NCBI GenBank assembly: GCA_020631235.1
Contig: JAHDHQ010000001.1
Span: forward strand, 1-64,000
Length of the DNA: 64,000 nucleotides
From: Saprospiraceae bacterium
GTDB taxonomy: Bacteria > Bacteroidota > Bacteroidia > Chitinophagales > Saprospiraceae
Reading direction: 5' to 3'
This document shows positions 9,066 through 17,310 of the stretch, piece by piece. Position 1 is the stretch's first letter. Each line of letters starts with the position of its first letter. The notes beneath the pieces were generated by a model. That model worked only from the letters and a program-made list of their open reading frames with translations, ran no database searches and was not told the origin of the DNA. The position numbers were made by a program, and so were the translations under genes.

Positions 9066-9728
9066 TCATTCCAAATAATAATCGAAGGTCACACCTCCTC
9101 CAAGTCCACAGGCGCAGTACCTGTATGAAAAAGTATCAGCAAGCATATCAAAAGACAATCCTGATCCTGGGCCTAAATCTGGTGTAGTTATGTAGGAGTA
9201 AATAGAATTATTCTCACAAGATTTTGGATAAAACCTCAAAAGTTCCTCTCGATCAATTCAAACTTCCAAAACGCGTATTCTTTCATTTTCTAAGCTGATT
9301 TCGATTTGATCATAATACACCGTATCTATACCTGGTGTAGAGCCCGGGCCCCAATAATCCCTTTCCACTCTTACATCATGAATGCCCACAAATTTCTCTG
9401 TGTCACTAGTTACATCAAATGATCCTTCAATACTATTTTCACTATTTACACTAATGGTATAATCATATTTTCCACCAGGCACTAACTGAATATTATGAAC
9501 AAAGTTTTCTTCAGAAATCTTGATTACTTTATCTTGTTCATAAGGAATCTCAGTAGTTAACGTAAAAATTGCGGTGTCTTTTAATTCCTTTATTTGAAAA
9601 CTTAGGCATTCATTATAGGGAATAATGGATTCAGGAGGAATAATTACAGCATCCCTTGTGTAACTAGCAACAAGGAATACTATGCTAATTAATCCAATAG
9701 TCGAAATATTAGTTTTTAGATCAGTCAT
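9066..9728 (-). pseudogene. Hypothetical exported protein interrupted by an in-frame TGA
   Basis: A 156-codon reading frame ends at TGA (9258-9260). The same frame then runs on without interruption for 63 more codons to a TGA at 9066-9068, and the extension reads like normal protein: IDREELLRFYPKSC, then YITTPDLGPGSGLSFD and YRYCACGLGGG. The N-terminus is hydrophobic (TIGLISIVFLVASYTRDA). A Cys in place of the Tyr would give a standard lipobox, hinting at a second lesion. The simplest reading is a lipoprotein gene with a recent nonsense mutation. Alternatives are a sequencing error, or a genuine 156-residue protein followed by chance open sequence. No homologue recognised. It is 23 bp downstream of the large secreted-protein gene in map terms, but the two are transcribed in the same leftward direction, so this gene lies downstream of its own start at 9728, not of the neighbour's terminator. 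Confidence 0.6.
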
Positions 9729-9751
9729 GCTGAGTTTTGATTTTATGCTTA

Positions 9752-11923
9752 TTAAAACAAGACCAACTTGCTCACTCTGATTGTTTTGATTCCGTCATCA
9801 AGTCGTAAGAAATACATACCTCTGGTTATTTCAGTTAAATCTAGATGTAATTTATTGTGAAAATCTCCTGATTTAATTGTTTTCCCTTGATGGTCTATAA
9901 GTTGGTATACACCCAGGAATCCATTACATTCTACAAAAACATTGCCTGCGCTAGGATTAGGGAATATTTTAATACTAGTTAAGTTGATTTCATCAGTACT
10001 AACCATCATATCCAAACCATCACAGTCCTCATCGATTCCGTTATTTAATACTTCTTCTGCATCTGGATTGATAGCAGGATCTGAATCATCACAGTCCAGG
10101 TCATTGGTAACATAACCTGACAAACTATCACAACTCATCATAGAGTTAGACTCATCCCCATAACCATCTCCGTCATTATCTAAAAAATACTCAACCAATA
10201 ATCCTTCATCAATGAAGCCATCGCAATCATTATCTTGCTCATCGCATATTTCTTCTGCATCAGGATTAACATTAGAGTTTGTATCATCACAATCCTGATT
10301 ATTACTTACATATCCTTCTATAGGAATACAACTTGATTCAGGATCTACGTCATCACCAAAACCATCACCATCATTATCTGGATAATATAAAAAGATAGGT
10401 AGACCTTCGTCAATTTCTCCATTGCAATTATTGTCAATGTCATCACAAATTTCATCCACACCTGGATTAATATTTGGATCATTATCATCACAATCATTAT
10501 TGTTTTTTGAATAACCCTCAATAGGTTCACAGGACATAATAAAATCTCCATCATCACCATATCCATCACCATCATTATCTGGATAAAAAGGCACCATTAC
10601 CGTATTGTCATCAATTAAACCATTGCAGTCATTATCTATTCCGTCACAAATTTCAGGTGCACCAAAATAGGAACATGGATCGTTGTCATCGCAATCAGTA
10701 TCCACTGTCTCACCATCACCATCAGCATCTAAGCAAGAGCAATTAATGTTTAAAATAGTGAACTGATTTTCGTCTAGAAGACATTCGCCTACAGGGTCTT
10801 CCCAACATCCAGAGACTCCATCGGAAAAAGTTTGAAAGCCCCAAAATAATTTCTTCTTGGCTAAACATTCTTCATAAGATGTGAAATTGGGAACTTGCAA
10901 TTCCATACAAAAATTTACATAGGCTTGTGACGATCCAATGCCCCAACCTTCAGCTGGTGTACCATCATTTTCACAAGATCCAGCACCAGTTGAAACCCAG
11001 TACCACCCGCCGGGCATAATATCTTGTTCGTACATAGGTGGTGAACAAGGGCAAGCACCACAAAGCACATTGCATAATTGCAAAATACCAAAATCATCCT
11101 CATAAGTACAAAGGGTATTTACTTGCTCTTGGATAGGATTAGAGGCATGCCATTCTGCTGTCATGCCATTACCAGTAACCACGATATTTTGTGGTTGGAA
11201 AGTTGACAAGTCCCAACCTCTCAACATTGGTAAAACACCTTGGAGCCAATCAACACCAGTCTCAGTTGCATCATAAAAAAACTCAGTACAAAAGGTAATG
11301 GAAGACCCCGGACATATAGAATCTAAATCATTGTGTTCACTTGTAATTGCAAACTCTGCATCAGGTGTACAAGTCCCATCACCCAAACATATAATTTGAG
11401 TTATAGTACTTGTTAAACAAACTTCAAAATCAGTACATAATTCAGGCGAATAGTTATTGGCCCCAATAGCTACCCAATAGCTTGTATTGGGCATGATTGG
11501 TTGATTTATTTGTTCGGGATTTATCCAATCTAAATTACAGCTGGGGGTAGATTCCGTACTGACAAGTTCTAGTACATCTGGACAAGTTCCTTGATATATG
11601 GAGAAAACCGGATCCCATCCACATGCTGTGCTCACATTAATGTATAATTGAGCGGCGTCTGGATCTGTCTGAACTTCAATCCATGCCATATGTGTTGTAT
11701 TGAAGAAGCATTCAGCATTAGCCATTTCTGAGCATTCGGAAATGTTTCCCTCATAACATTCAAATTGGTAAAGACCTTGGAGCGATGTATTGGGATTAGC
11801 TATAACTAGAGGATTTTCACAAGAAGTAGAGTCAGCACCCATGATAAGATAGTCCAAAGATTTAGCCAGAAGTGACTGAGTGAATAGCACAGAAAAGATA
11901 ATGAGGAAATTGATTTTGTTCAT
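9752..11923 (-). CDS. Secreted protein with five Asp-rich metal-binding repeats and T9SS sorting domain
   Basis: 723 residues. A signal peptide (MNKINFLIIFSVLFTQSLLA) is followed by about 370 residues of Cys-rich sequence with beta-sandwich character. Then come about five repeats of the form PDNDGDGYGDD...SC....GY..NN.DCDDNDPNINPG..EICD.IDN.CNG.IDE (roughly residues 400-640). The end is a type A T9SS sorting domain (IKIFPNPSAGNVFVE ... MYFLRLDDG). The repeats match the putative metal-binding motif family (MopII-type) and probably bind Ca2+ or another divalent metal. The protein should be secreted or cell-surface bound. The similar repeat/tail protein at 1-486 suggests a duplicated family around the molybdoenzyme block. 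The periodic codons leave long open shadow frames that are not genes. Confidence 0.9.
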   Translation of the reverse strand: MNKINFLIIFSVLFTQSLLAKSLDYLIMGADSTSCENPLVIANPNTSLQGLYQFECYEGNISECSEMANAECFFNTTHMAWIEVQTDPDAAQLYINVSTACGWDPVFSIYQGTCPDVLELVSTESTPSCNLDWINPEQINQPIMPNTSYWVAIGANNYSPELCTDFEVCLTSTITQIICLGDGTCTPDAEFAITSEHNDLDSICPGSSITFCTEFFYDATETGVDWLQGVLPMLRGWDLSTFQPQNIVVTGNGMTAEWHASNPIQEQVNTLCTYEDDFGILQLCNVLCGACPCSPPMYEQDIMPGGWYWVSTGAGSCENDGTPAEGWGIGSSQAYVNFCMELQVPNFTSYEECLAKKKLFWGFQTFSDGVSGCWEDPVGECLLDENQFTILNINCSCLDADGDGETVDTDCDDNDPCSYFGAPEICDGIDNDCNGLIDDNTVMVPFYPDNDGDGYGDDGDFIMSCEPIEGYSKNNNDCDDNDPNINPGVDEICDDIDNNCNGEIDEGLPIFLYYPDNDGDGFGDDVDPESSCIPIEGYVSNNQDCDDTNSNVNPDAEEICDEQDNDCDGFIDEGLLVEYFLDNDGDGYGDESNSMMSCDSLSGYVTNDLDCDDSDPAINPDAEEVLNNGIDEDCDGLDMMVSTDEINLTSIKIFPNPSAGNVFVECNGFLGVYQLIDHQGKTIKSGDFHNKLHLDLTEITRGMYFLRLDDGIKTIRVSKLVLF

Positions 11924-12046
11924 ATAGTTGATTTAGTGTCTTTGCTAAAGTTGTGAGACATTTCTAAAATATCAAAAAATGATGAGAAATTATAACTTAG
12001 ACTAATCTAACCCACACTTAAAAGATGGGAAGAAAGGAAAGTAGTA

Positions 12047-12454
12047 TTATCGCATTAAGAAATAGTAAACATCCGAATTATTCCGCTGGATATTTCTCAC
12101 TTCAAAGGCACCATATTGAGCATTACATTCTTCCACAAAATCAAAAAGAGTACATGATTTGGGTAATCCGCTAAAAAATAAGGAAAAAAATCGTTGCCCC
12201 CCTGCTTCTATATCTTGCCATTCGGGGTACAGGGTGATATTTTCATGGTGTACTAACTCACTCACATGATCTGAGTTTAAGTCATATAAGTAGGAGCTCG
12301 GCCATATCCTGATTTTTGTCCCTTCAGAGTAGATGGGCACATTAAATAAAAAATGTAAAACTACTTGTCCCATTTCTTCAGTTTTGGTAACTAACTGAGA
12401 AAGTAAGCCTGGATCTATCTGAATTTTTGGTTTAGTTATTTCTATGACGCTCAT
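12047..12454 (-). CDS. Hypothetical protein, 135 residues
   Basis: Not recognised. It is a soluble protein with no signal peptide or membrane segment, containing LVHHENITLYPEWQDI and GGQRFFSLFFSGLPKSC. Aromatic and hydrophobic positions alternate as in a compact alpha/beta fold. It stands alone between the large secreted protein (124 bp away) and a 178 bp gap. The ATG start is followed by an open frame with normal local codon use, which favours a real gene. Confidence 0.6.
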   Translation of the reverse strand: MSVIEITKPKIQIDPGLLSQLVTKTEEMGQVVLHFLFNVPIYSEGTKIRIWPSSYLYDLNSDHVSELVHHENITLYPEWQDIEAGGQRFFSLFFSGLPKSCTLFDFVEECNAQYGAFEVRNIQRNNSDVYYFLMR

Positions 12455-12605
12455 GATGCAAAATTTAGTGGATTACCCCTATTTTTTAGTATTTAAGCCT
12501 TTCTATCCTTTTATTGTTGGTACTTGTCGATTTTTACACTGGTTGATTCTACTTAAATCTATATATTCGTGTATCATTTTCTCATATTATAGGGTGTTAG
12601 CTATT
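12455..12605 (+). other. Intergenic stretch that could encode a small RNA
   Basis: No protein gene is seen on the plus strand here, yet a strong plus-strand terminator stands at 12606-12634. A weak promoter-like TATATTCG occurs near 12566-12573. A short transcript ending at the hairpin is therefore possible; this is inference only. Confidence 0.3.
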
Positions 12606-12634
12606 GGCAGCTTTGTTTAAAGCTGCCATTTTTT
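12606..12634 (+). terminator. Orphan intrinsic terminator reading rightward
   Basis: GGCAGCTTT and AAAGCTGCC form a perfect 9-bp stem with a 4-base loop (12606-12627), followed by ATTTTTTATT. The T-run lies only on the plus strand, although the adjacent genes both run leftward. On the minus strand the hairpin follows the glycerophosphodiesterase stop by a few bases but has no U-run. Confidence 0.7.
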
Positions 12635-13535
12635 ATTCCAGCATTTGAGCAATTAGTGACACTAAACGATTCGGGTAATCGGTAATGATTCCATCCACTC
12701 CCATATTAATTAAGCTTTTCATATCATCCATTTTATTAACTGTCCAAGGAACAACCTTTATGTTTTGTTTATGAAGTTTATTTACCAAAATAGCACTTAC
12801 CAGCGAATAATGAGGATTATAGTAGTGGGGACTAAATCCTAATTTACGAATGCATTGGGTACTTGTCTTTAATGAATCATTTAATAATCCAATGGTTAGA
12901 CCCGATGCTTTTTTATGGATAATCTGCAATATTTCGTAATTAAAGGACTGTATAATTACTTTGTCTTTTAAATTATTTTTTTCAATGAATTCTATGAGTT
13001 TATCAGCAAATAATTCCAATGAAAAGAATGGATCATTATATGGGTCGTATTCGATTTTTAATTCTAAATTGAAATTGACAAACAAGCCATTTTCATTTAA
13101 ATAGTTAAGCAATTCTTGACAGCTTGGTTTGTAACTTTTATGGGCTACTTGATCAGGGAACGATGGATGCAATTTAGAACCACAATCATAGGTTTTTATA
13201 GTTTGATAATCTAAATCATATAGATGTATTTTTTCATTCTCCAAAATCGGAGAACCATCAGGTTTTAGACATATTTGAGGATGAAAGTAACCTTCATGAG
13301 ATATAATCAAATTATGGTCTTTGTTCATTACGATATCCAACTCTATGAAAGAACAACCTAATTTAATAGCCTGGGCAAATCCAGCTAGAGTATTCTCAGG
13401 AAGTAAACCTCGACATCCACGATGACCATGTATTTCGAATTGTTTCAAGTTAATGTTGATTTGATGACATTGGACAATCGTACAAAGAATAACTACGAAA
13501 GCAAGTCCAGTAAACTTAGAAAAATACACCTGCAC
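12633..13535 (-). CDS. Glycerophosphodiester phosphodiesterase family protein (exported, possible lipoprotein)
   Basis: 300 residues. The GDPD signature is complete: HGHRGCRGLLPENT (His38-Arg39, Pro46-Thr49), FIELDIVM (Glu65, Asp67) and ISHE (His80). The C-terminal part MGVDGIITDYPNRL also matches the family. The enzyme hydrolyses glycerophosphodiesters to glycerol-3-phosphate and an alcohol and needs a metal such as Ca2+ or Mg2+. The N-terminus is hydrophobic and ends ILCTIVQC (Cys23), which may be a lipobox, placing the protein in the periplasm. The start overlaps the end of the next upstream gene by 20 bp, so the two are probably co-transcribed. Confidence 0.92.
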   Translation of the reverse strand: MQVYFSKFTGLAFVVILCTIVQCHQININLKQFEIHGHRGCRGLLPENTLAGFAQAIKLGCSFIELDIVMNKDHNLIISHEGYFHPQICLKPDGSPILENEKIHLYDLDYQTIKTYDCGSKLHPSFPDQVAHKSYKPSCQELLNYLNENGLFVNFNLELKIEYDPYNDPFFSLELFADKLIEFIEKNNLKDKVIIQSFNYEILQIIHKKASGLTIGLLNDSLKTSTQCIRKLGFSPHYYNPHYSLVSAILVNKLHKQNIKVVPWTVNKMDDMKSLINMGVDGIITDYPNRLVSLIAQMLE

Positions 13536-13944
13536 TCATTGCAAAACTATTGATAGATCCTAGAATTAATTTTGGTTCCAGATACATATCTAATCGATCT
13601 GAAAGAGGAAAATAAGAAAATATACCTAGATTAATACCTATATCTATGTCAGAGTCTGTTGCTTTTAAAAAGTTTAATCCAGCTAATGGATAAAAAAATA
13701 CGGTTTCATTGACATCAAATAACCGCCAGTTTACATCAGCATTAACATCATACCTAAATGCTTTACTCAAGTAATAATTTCCAGATGCATTTAGCATGAT
13801 TTTGTCATTTATACCAATAGCAGTTTTAGCATGGACACCTATCTGATTAGTACGTTCTAAATATTGTAAACCTGCACCCAATTTAAATTGTGCAAACATG
13901 GTACAAGGCACAAGAAATACAAAGAGTACAATGATCTGTTTCAT
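13516..13944 (-). CDS. Small outer-membrane beta-barrel-like protein
   Basis: 142 residues, not recognised by family name. A signal peptide (MKQIIVLFVFLVPCTMFAQ) is followed by alternating beta strands typical of small Bacteroidota outer-membrane barrels (KLGAGLQYLER, GINDKIMLNASGNYYL, LDMYLEPKLILG) and a final aromatic strand ending GVFF. An outer-membrane location is inferred. It overlaps the glycerophosphodiesterase gene and lies 6 bp after the upstream gene, forming a three-gene leftward run. Confidence 0.7.
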   Translation of the reverse strand: MKQIIVLFVFLVPCTMFAQFKLGAGLQYLERTNQIGVHAKTAIGINDKIMLNASGNYYLSKAFRYDVNADVNWRLFDVNETVFFYPLAGLNFLKATDSDIDIGINLGIFSYFPLSDRLDMYLEPKLILGSINSFAMSAGVFF

Positions 13945-13950
13945 AGAATA

Positions 13951-14529
13951 TTAAGCTTTATTGCACAGATAAATGGGACTTATGGCATCAATAAGAATGT
14001 TTCCTTCATGGCCTACTGATTTTACTTCTTCATGATAAACTTCGATTAAGAGATATTGCATTTTCTTTTTCGGCGTAAATTTAAATGTATAAGTTTCCCA
14101 TTCTTCATGTTCTATAAGTGGCGACTCATAAATCAATTGTTCCTTTTTCTTCTTTTTAGATGAGAGATAAATTTTAATTTTTGTCGGATTAGAATAGCCA
14201 GCATATGTATCAGAATGAGCTAAATCTAAACCCATTGTATAGCAAGTACCCTGAGCTAAAGCCGTTGAGAGTTTCTGGCCGATGCATTCCCAGGTTCTAT
14301 TAGGTCTTGTAATTAAGCCTAAATAGGTATTGCCTTCACTAGCTTCATGATATACGCCCCAAAATCCTGGCAAAATATCAGGTGTCGTTTCTTTATCAAT
14401 TTTCCACCAACCAGAAGGAAGTGTAGCATCAGCGGGCTCGTCTTCGAAGGATGCATTTACTAACTCTAACTGACTAAATGCAAAAGTTGTAGAAAATAGA
14501 AATATCAAAGTTATATTTGCAAAATACAT
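13951..14529 (-). CDS. Hypothetical exported protein with carbohydrate-binding-like fold
   Basis: About 192 residues from the ATG at 14527-14529, chosen because it gives a clean signal peptide (MYFANITLIFLFSTTFAFSQ); an upstream in-frame GTG/ATG would add 17 unlikely residues. The mature part begins LELVNASFEDEP, then PSGWW near residue 40, and ends with an ILIDAISPIYLC motif. This is the layout of jellyroll/carbohydrate-binding-like modules found at the N-termini of some Bacteroidota OmpA-type surface proteins. No catalytic motif. Its start is only about 10 bp from the divergently read ftsX start, so the two promoters overlap the coding regions. Confidence 0.7.
   Translation of the reverse strand: MYFANITLIFLFSTTFAFSQLELVNASFEDEPADATLPSGWWKIDKETTPDILPGFWGVYHEASEGNTYLGLITRPNRTWECIGQKLSTALAQGTCYTMGLDLAHSDTYAGYSNPTKIKIYLSSKKKKKEQLIYESPLIEHEEWETYTFKFTPKKKMQYLLIEVYHEEVKSVGHEGNILIDAISPIYLCNKA
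14512..14519 (+). promoter_or_regulatory. Probable -7 element of the ftsX promoter
   Basis: TATATTTG fits TAnnTTTG exactly. A TTG at 14487-14489 lies 22 bp upstream, close to the preferred spacing. The site is inside the first codons of the divergent gene. It supports the TTG start of ftsX at 14540, about 20 bases downstream. Confidence 0.5.
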
Positions 14530-14539
14530 ATATGTTATA

Positions 14540-15397
14540 TTGAGAGAACAAAAGAAAAATACAGGACTTTTTACCAGCATACTGACTTTAAGTATTGTGG
14601 TAAGTATAATATTTTTTTACATCCTTGTCTTATTTCACACGCAAAATATAACGAAATACTTTAAAGAAAAAATCAACTTCACCGTAGAATTAACAAATGA
14701 TTTAAATGATCAATCTAAAACTAAACTGATCAATACTATCAGCAAAAAAGAAGGAGTAATACAAGGTTCCATTCAGTTTATTTCGAAAAAAGAGGCCTTG
14801 TCCTTTATGTCGGAACAAATTGGAGAAATATTGTTAGAGGGTGAGAATCCATTTAGTGATATTATTTTGTTCAATGTTGAGGAATCATATTTCGAAGCCG
14901 ATCATATAAATCTCCTAGAAAGTGAAATAGAAGAGCTGTCAGGAGTTGATACATTCTATAACCAAACTAAAAATTTCGGAGAAATTAAAAGCAAACTAGT
15001 TTACTTGCAAATTGCCATGTTGGTACTAGCACTTATTTTCATTTTTCTCGGAATGATCATTTTACAAAACACCATTAAAGCGCTCATCGACAAAGATAAA
15101 CTTCTCATTAAAAACATGGAGTTTGTAGGTGCAAAAACAAGCTTTATAAAACGCCCATTTTTACGACGTACTCAATGGGTTTTATATAGATCATATGTAT
15201 TGGGTTTATTATTGATTTTATTATCCATTTTCGTTTTATCCCAATGGATGCCTTGGCTATGGAGCCATGTAAAAATAGAATGGTTAATAAGTTCGGCTGC
15301 TATTGCTGTTTTGTTAACAATGATCGTAACTAGATGGTCTACACATATTCAAATGGATAAGTATTTGTCGAAAAACTTATACGAACTGTATTATTGA
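14540..15397 (+). CDS. ftsX: Cell division protein FtsX-like ABC permease
   Basis: 285 residues from a TTG start; no ATG or GTG lies in frame upstream before the -7 element. Four membrane segments are visible: one near residues 14-33, then an extracytoplasmic region of about 120 residues, then three in the C-terminal half (around 154-175, 212-230 and 244-265). This is the FtsX layout. Known role: with the ATPase FtsE, FtsX controls peptidoglycan hydrolases at the division site. No ftsE is present in the window. It heads a rightward block with DUF3098, uppP and truB, a gene order seen in other Bacteroidota. Confidence 0.85.
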   Translation: MREQKKNTGLFTSILTLSIVVSIIFFYILVLFHTQNITKYFKEKINFTVELTNDLNDQSKTKLINTISKKEGVIQGSIQFISKKEALSFMSEQIGEILLEGENPFSDIILFNVEESYFEADHINLLESEIEELSGVDTFYNQTKNFGEIKSKLVYLQIAMLVLALIFIFLGMIILQNTIKALIDKDKLLIKNMEFVGAKTSFIKRPFLRRTQWVLYRSYVLGLLLILLSIFVLSQWMPWLWSHVKIEWLISSAAIAVLLTMIVTRWSTHIQMDKYLSKNLYELYY

Positions 15398-15438
15398 GAA
15401 AAAAAAAGCCCATTTTTGCACTAAACATAGCCTACATT

Positions 15439-15750
15439 ATGAGTAATACTAATAAAAAGAAGGTTGCTAATTTTTCTAAAGACACAAAAGTTAAAGCTAC
15501 AGTACAGAAAAGAAGAGTTTCTGGAAATGTAGCTAATGAACCTTTACTTTTTAATCAAGAATCGTATAAATGGGTTTTACTGGGTGTTGCTTTGATAATC
15601 CTGGGTATGTTTTTGATGATGGGTGGTCATATGCCTAGCAACGATGTATGGGATGATTCACTCATTTATAGTTGGAGAAGGACCTTGTTAGCTCCTATAG
15701 TTATTCTTGCCGGATTGATCGTTGAAGTATACGCCATTCTAAAAAAATAG
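15439..15750 (+). CDS. DUF3098 family small membrane protein
   Basis: About 103 residues from the ATG at 15439. A longer reading from 15394 overlaps ftsX but adds an untypical N-terminus. Two membrane segments are seen (YKWVLLGVALIILGMFLMM and APIVILAGLIVEVYAIL) joined by a short loop with the SNDVWDDSLIYSWRR motif. This matches the DUF3098 family, whose function is unknown and which is regularly found between ftsX and uppP in Bacteroidota. It ends 2 bp before uppP, so co-translation is likely. Confidence 0.88.
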   Translation: MSNTNKKKVANFSKDTKVKATVQKRRVSGNVANEPLLFNQESYKWVLLGVALIILGMFLMMGGHMPSNDVWDDSLIYSWRRTLLAPIVILAGLIVEVYAILKK

Positions 15751-15752
15751 AC

Positions 15753-16544
15753 ATGTATTCTTGGTTAGAACCTTTGATTCTTGGAATTGTCCAAGGGGTT
15801 ACTGAATTTTTACCTGTTAGTAGTTCTGGACATTTAGAGTTAGCCAAATACTTTTTAGGTGAAGATAGAGTATCAGAACAAAGTGTATACATGAGTGTCA
15901 TCTTACACTTTGCAACGGCTTTGAGTACCATTGTATATTTTAGAAAAGAAGTGTGGTCATTATTTAACTTAAGTAAACTAGCCAATAGAAAATACATTGG
16001 GTATATTATCATATCTATGATTCCTGCTGCTTTGGTAGGCTTATTTTTTGACGATCTGATTTCTAGTTTATTTACAAATTCCATTATTCTAGTAGCATGT
16101 ATGCTAATGCTTACGGGATGTTTACTTTGGTTTGCTGACAAAGAAAGAAAGGGTAGTAAGACTGTTGGCATTAAGGAGTCTATTTGGATCGGTTTAGCTC
16201 AAATGATTGCTTTAGTGCCTGGTATTTCTCGATCTGGCTCCACTATATCTGCGTCCATACTTTTAGGTGTGCGCAGAGAAGAAGCAGCTAAATTTTCTTT
16301 TTTGATGGTTGTCCCTTTAATCATAGGTAAAATGCTAAAAGATATCCTCGATGGAACTGGGGAAGCTATGATTGCAAACAATGCAAGCCAATATATTATC
16401 GGTTTTATTGCCGCTTTTATTACCGGTTTACTTGCTTGTGGTTTAATGGTCAATTTTGTGAAACGTGCTAAGCTAAAATATTTCACTATTTACTGTTTTG
16501 CTATTGCTATCTTCACCATAATATATTATTATTTAAAGAGCTGA
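15753..16544 (+). CDS. uppP: Undecaprenyl-diphosphatase UppP (BacA)
   Basis: 263 residues. Both family signatures are present: GIVQGVTEFLPVSSSGHLE (residues about 11-29, with the catalytic Glu and Ser region) and LVPGISRSGSTISASILLG (about 153-171). It is polytopic throughout. UppP removes one phosphate from undecaprenyl diphosphate at the outer face of the inner membrane, renewing the lipid carrier for peptidoglycan and O-antigen synthesis; in other bacteria it confers bacitracin tolerance. The DUF368 gene at 22928, in the same block, belongs to a family that flips the product back. Confidence 0.97.
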   Translation: MYSWLEPLILGIVQGVTEFLPVSSSGHLELAKYFLGEDRVSEQSVYMSVILHFATALSTIVYFRKEVWSLFNLSKLANRKYIGYIIISMIPAALVGLFFDDLISSLFTNSIILVACMLMLTGCLLWFADKERKGSKTVGIKESIWIGLAQMIALVPGISRSGSTISASILLGVRREEAAKFSFLMVVPLIIGKMLKDILDGTGEAMIANNASQYIIGFIAAFITGLLACGLMVNFVKRAKLKYFTIYCFAIAIFTIIYYYLKS

Positions 16545-16551
16545 TTTAAAC

Positions 16552-17310
16552 ATGGATGATATTATATTAATTAAAAATACTTCTGATTACTCGCAGGTGG
16601 ATTTCCATAAGGGGGCGACTATCCTTGTAGATAAACCTAAAAATTGGACTTCCTTTGATGTCGTTAATAAAGTCCGTAATAGACTTAGAAAAATTTATAA
16701 TATTAAGAACTTTAAAGTCGGACATGCTGGAACATTAGATCCATTAGCAACGGGACTTTTGGTTTTATGTACTGGGAAAAATACAAAGTTAATTAGTGAG
16801 TTCCAAAATGATAGTAAGCACTACTCAGCAGTTGTTAAACTAGGCGCAACTACTGAAAGTTTTGACAGAGAGTACCCTGAAGAAAACATAAAAGATGTAA
16901 GTGGCTTAAAGAAAACCGATATCAAAAAAATGGTCAAAGGTTTTGAAGGAGTGCAACAACAAATGCCACCTATGTTTTCGGCCATAAAAAAGAATGGGAC
17001 ACCACTTTATAAACTGGCTAGGAAAGGTCAAAAAGTCAAAATAGAACCTCGGGAAATAAATATAAAATCAATTAAAGTAAGTAAAATTGAAGGCCCGCTT
17101 GTTTATTTAGATATTCATTGTTCTAAAGGCACCTACGTTCGATCCATTGCCAACGATTTAGGACAAAGATTGGGTGTGGGAGCTTATTTATATGACTTAG
17201 TTAGAACTTCTTCAGGACAACTTAGTTTAAATGAAGCAGTATCTCTAGATTCTTTGATAGAAAATTTAGAGATTCGAATGAATCAAAATAATAGTGTCAG
17301 TAATAGTTAA
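16552..17310 (+). CDS. truB: tRNA pseudouridine(55) synthase TruB
   Basis: 252 residues. The catalytic motif GHAGTLDPLATGLLVLC is present, with the nucleophilic Asp in GTLDP, as are the N-terminal KPKNWTSFDVVNKVR and the KGTYVRSIANDLG motif. TruB makes pseudouridine 55 in the T loop of tRNAs. It starts 7 bp after uppP and its 3' end overlaps gldA by 17 bp, so it is tightly placed within the block. Confidence 0.96.
   Translation: MDDIILIKNTSDYSQVDFHKGATILVDKPKNWTSFDVVNKVRNRLRKIYNIKNFKVGHAGTLDPLATGLLVLCTGKNTKLISEFQNDSKHYSAVVKLGATTESFDREYPEENIKDVSGLKKTDIKKMVKGFEGVQQQMPPMFSAIKKNGTPLYKLARKGQKVKIEPREINIKSIKVSKIEGPLVYLDIHCSKGTYVRSIANDLGQRLGVGAYLYDLVRTSSGQLSLNEAVSLDSLIENLEIRMNQNNSVSNS

Noticed and set aside
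9258-9260. Selenocysteine reading of the in-frame TGA
   Set aside because: No selenoprotein family resemblance, no Cys-aligned homologue is known to me, and no SelA/SelB/selC or SECIS-like hairpin was seen. A nonsense mutation is simpler.
10345-10575. Open frame in another phase of the minus strand, rich in Met/Val/Ile
   Set aside because: It is a by-product of periodic Asp/Gly codons in the real gene and has no gene-like composition.
10020-10720. Regular repeats that at first look like a tandem repeat or CRISPR-like array
   Set aside because: The period follows the Asp-rich protein repeats of the secreted protein on the minus strand. The units vary in sequence and length at DNA level and there are no spacers.
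15701-16171. 156-codon minus-strand open frame opposite uppP
   Set aside because: uppP on the plus strand carries both family signatures; the antisense frame has no recognisable protein features.
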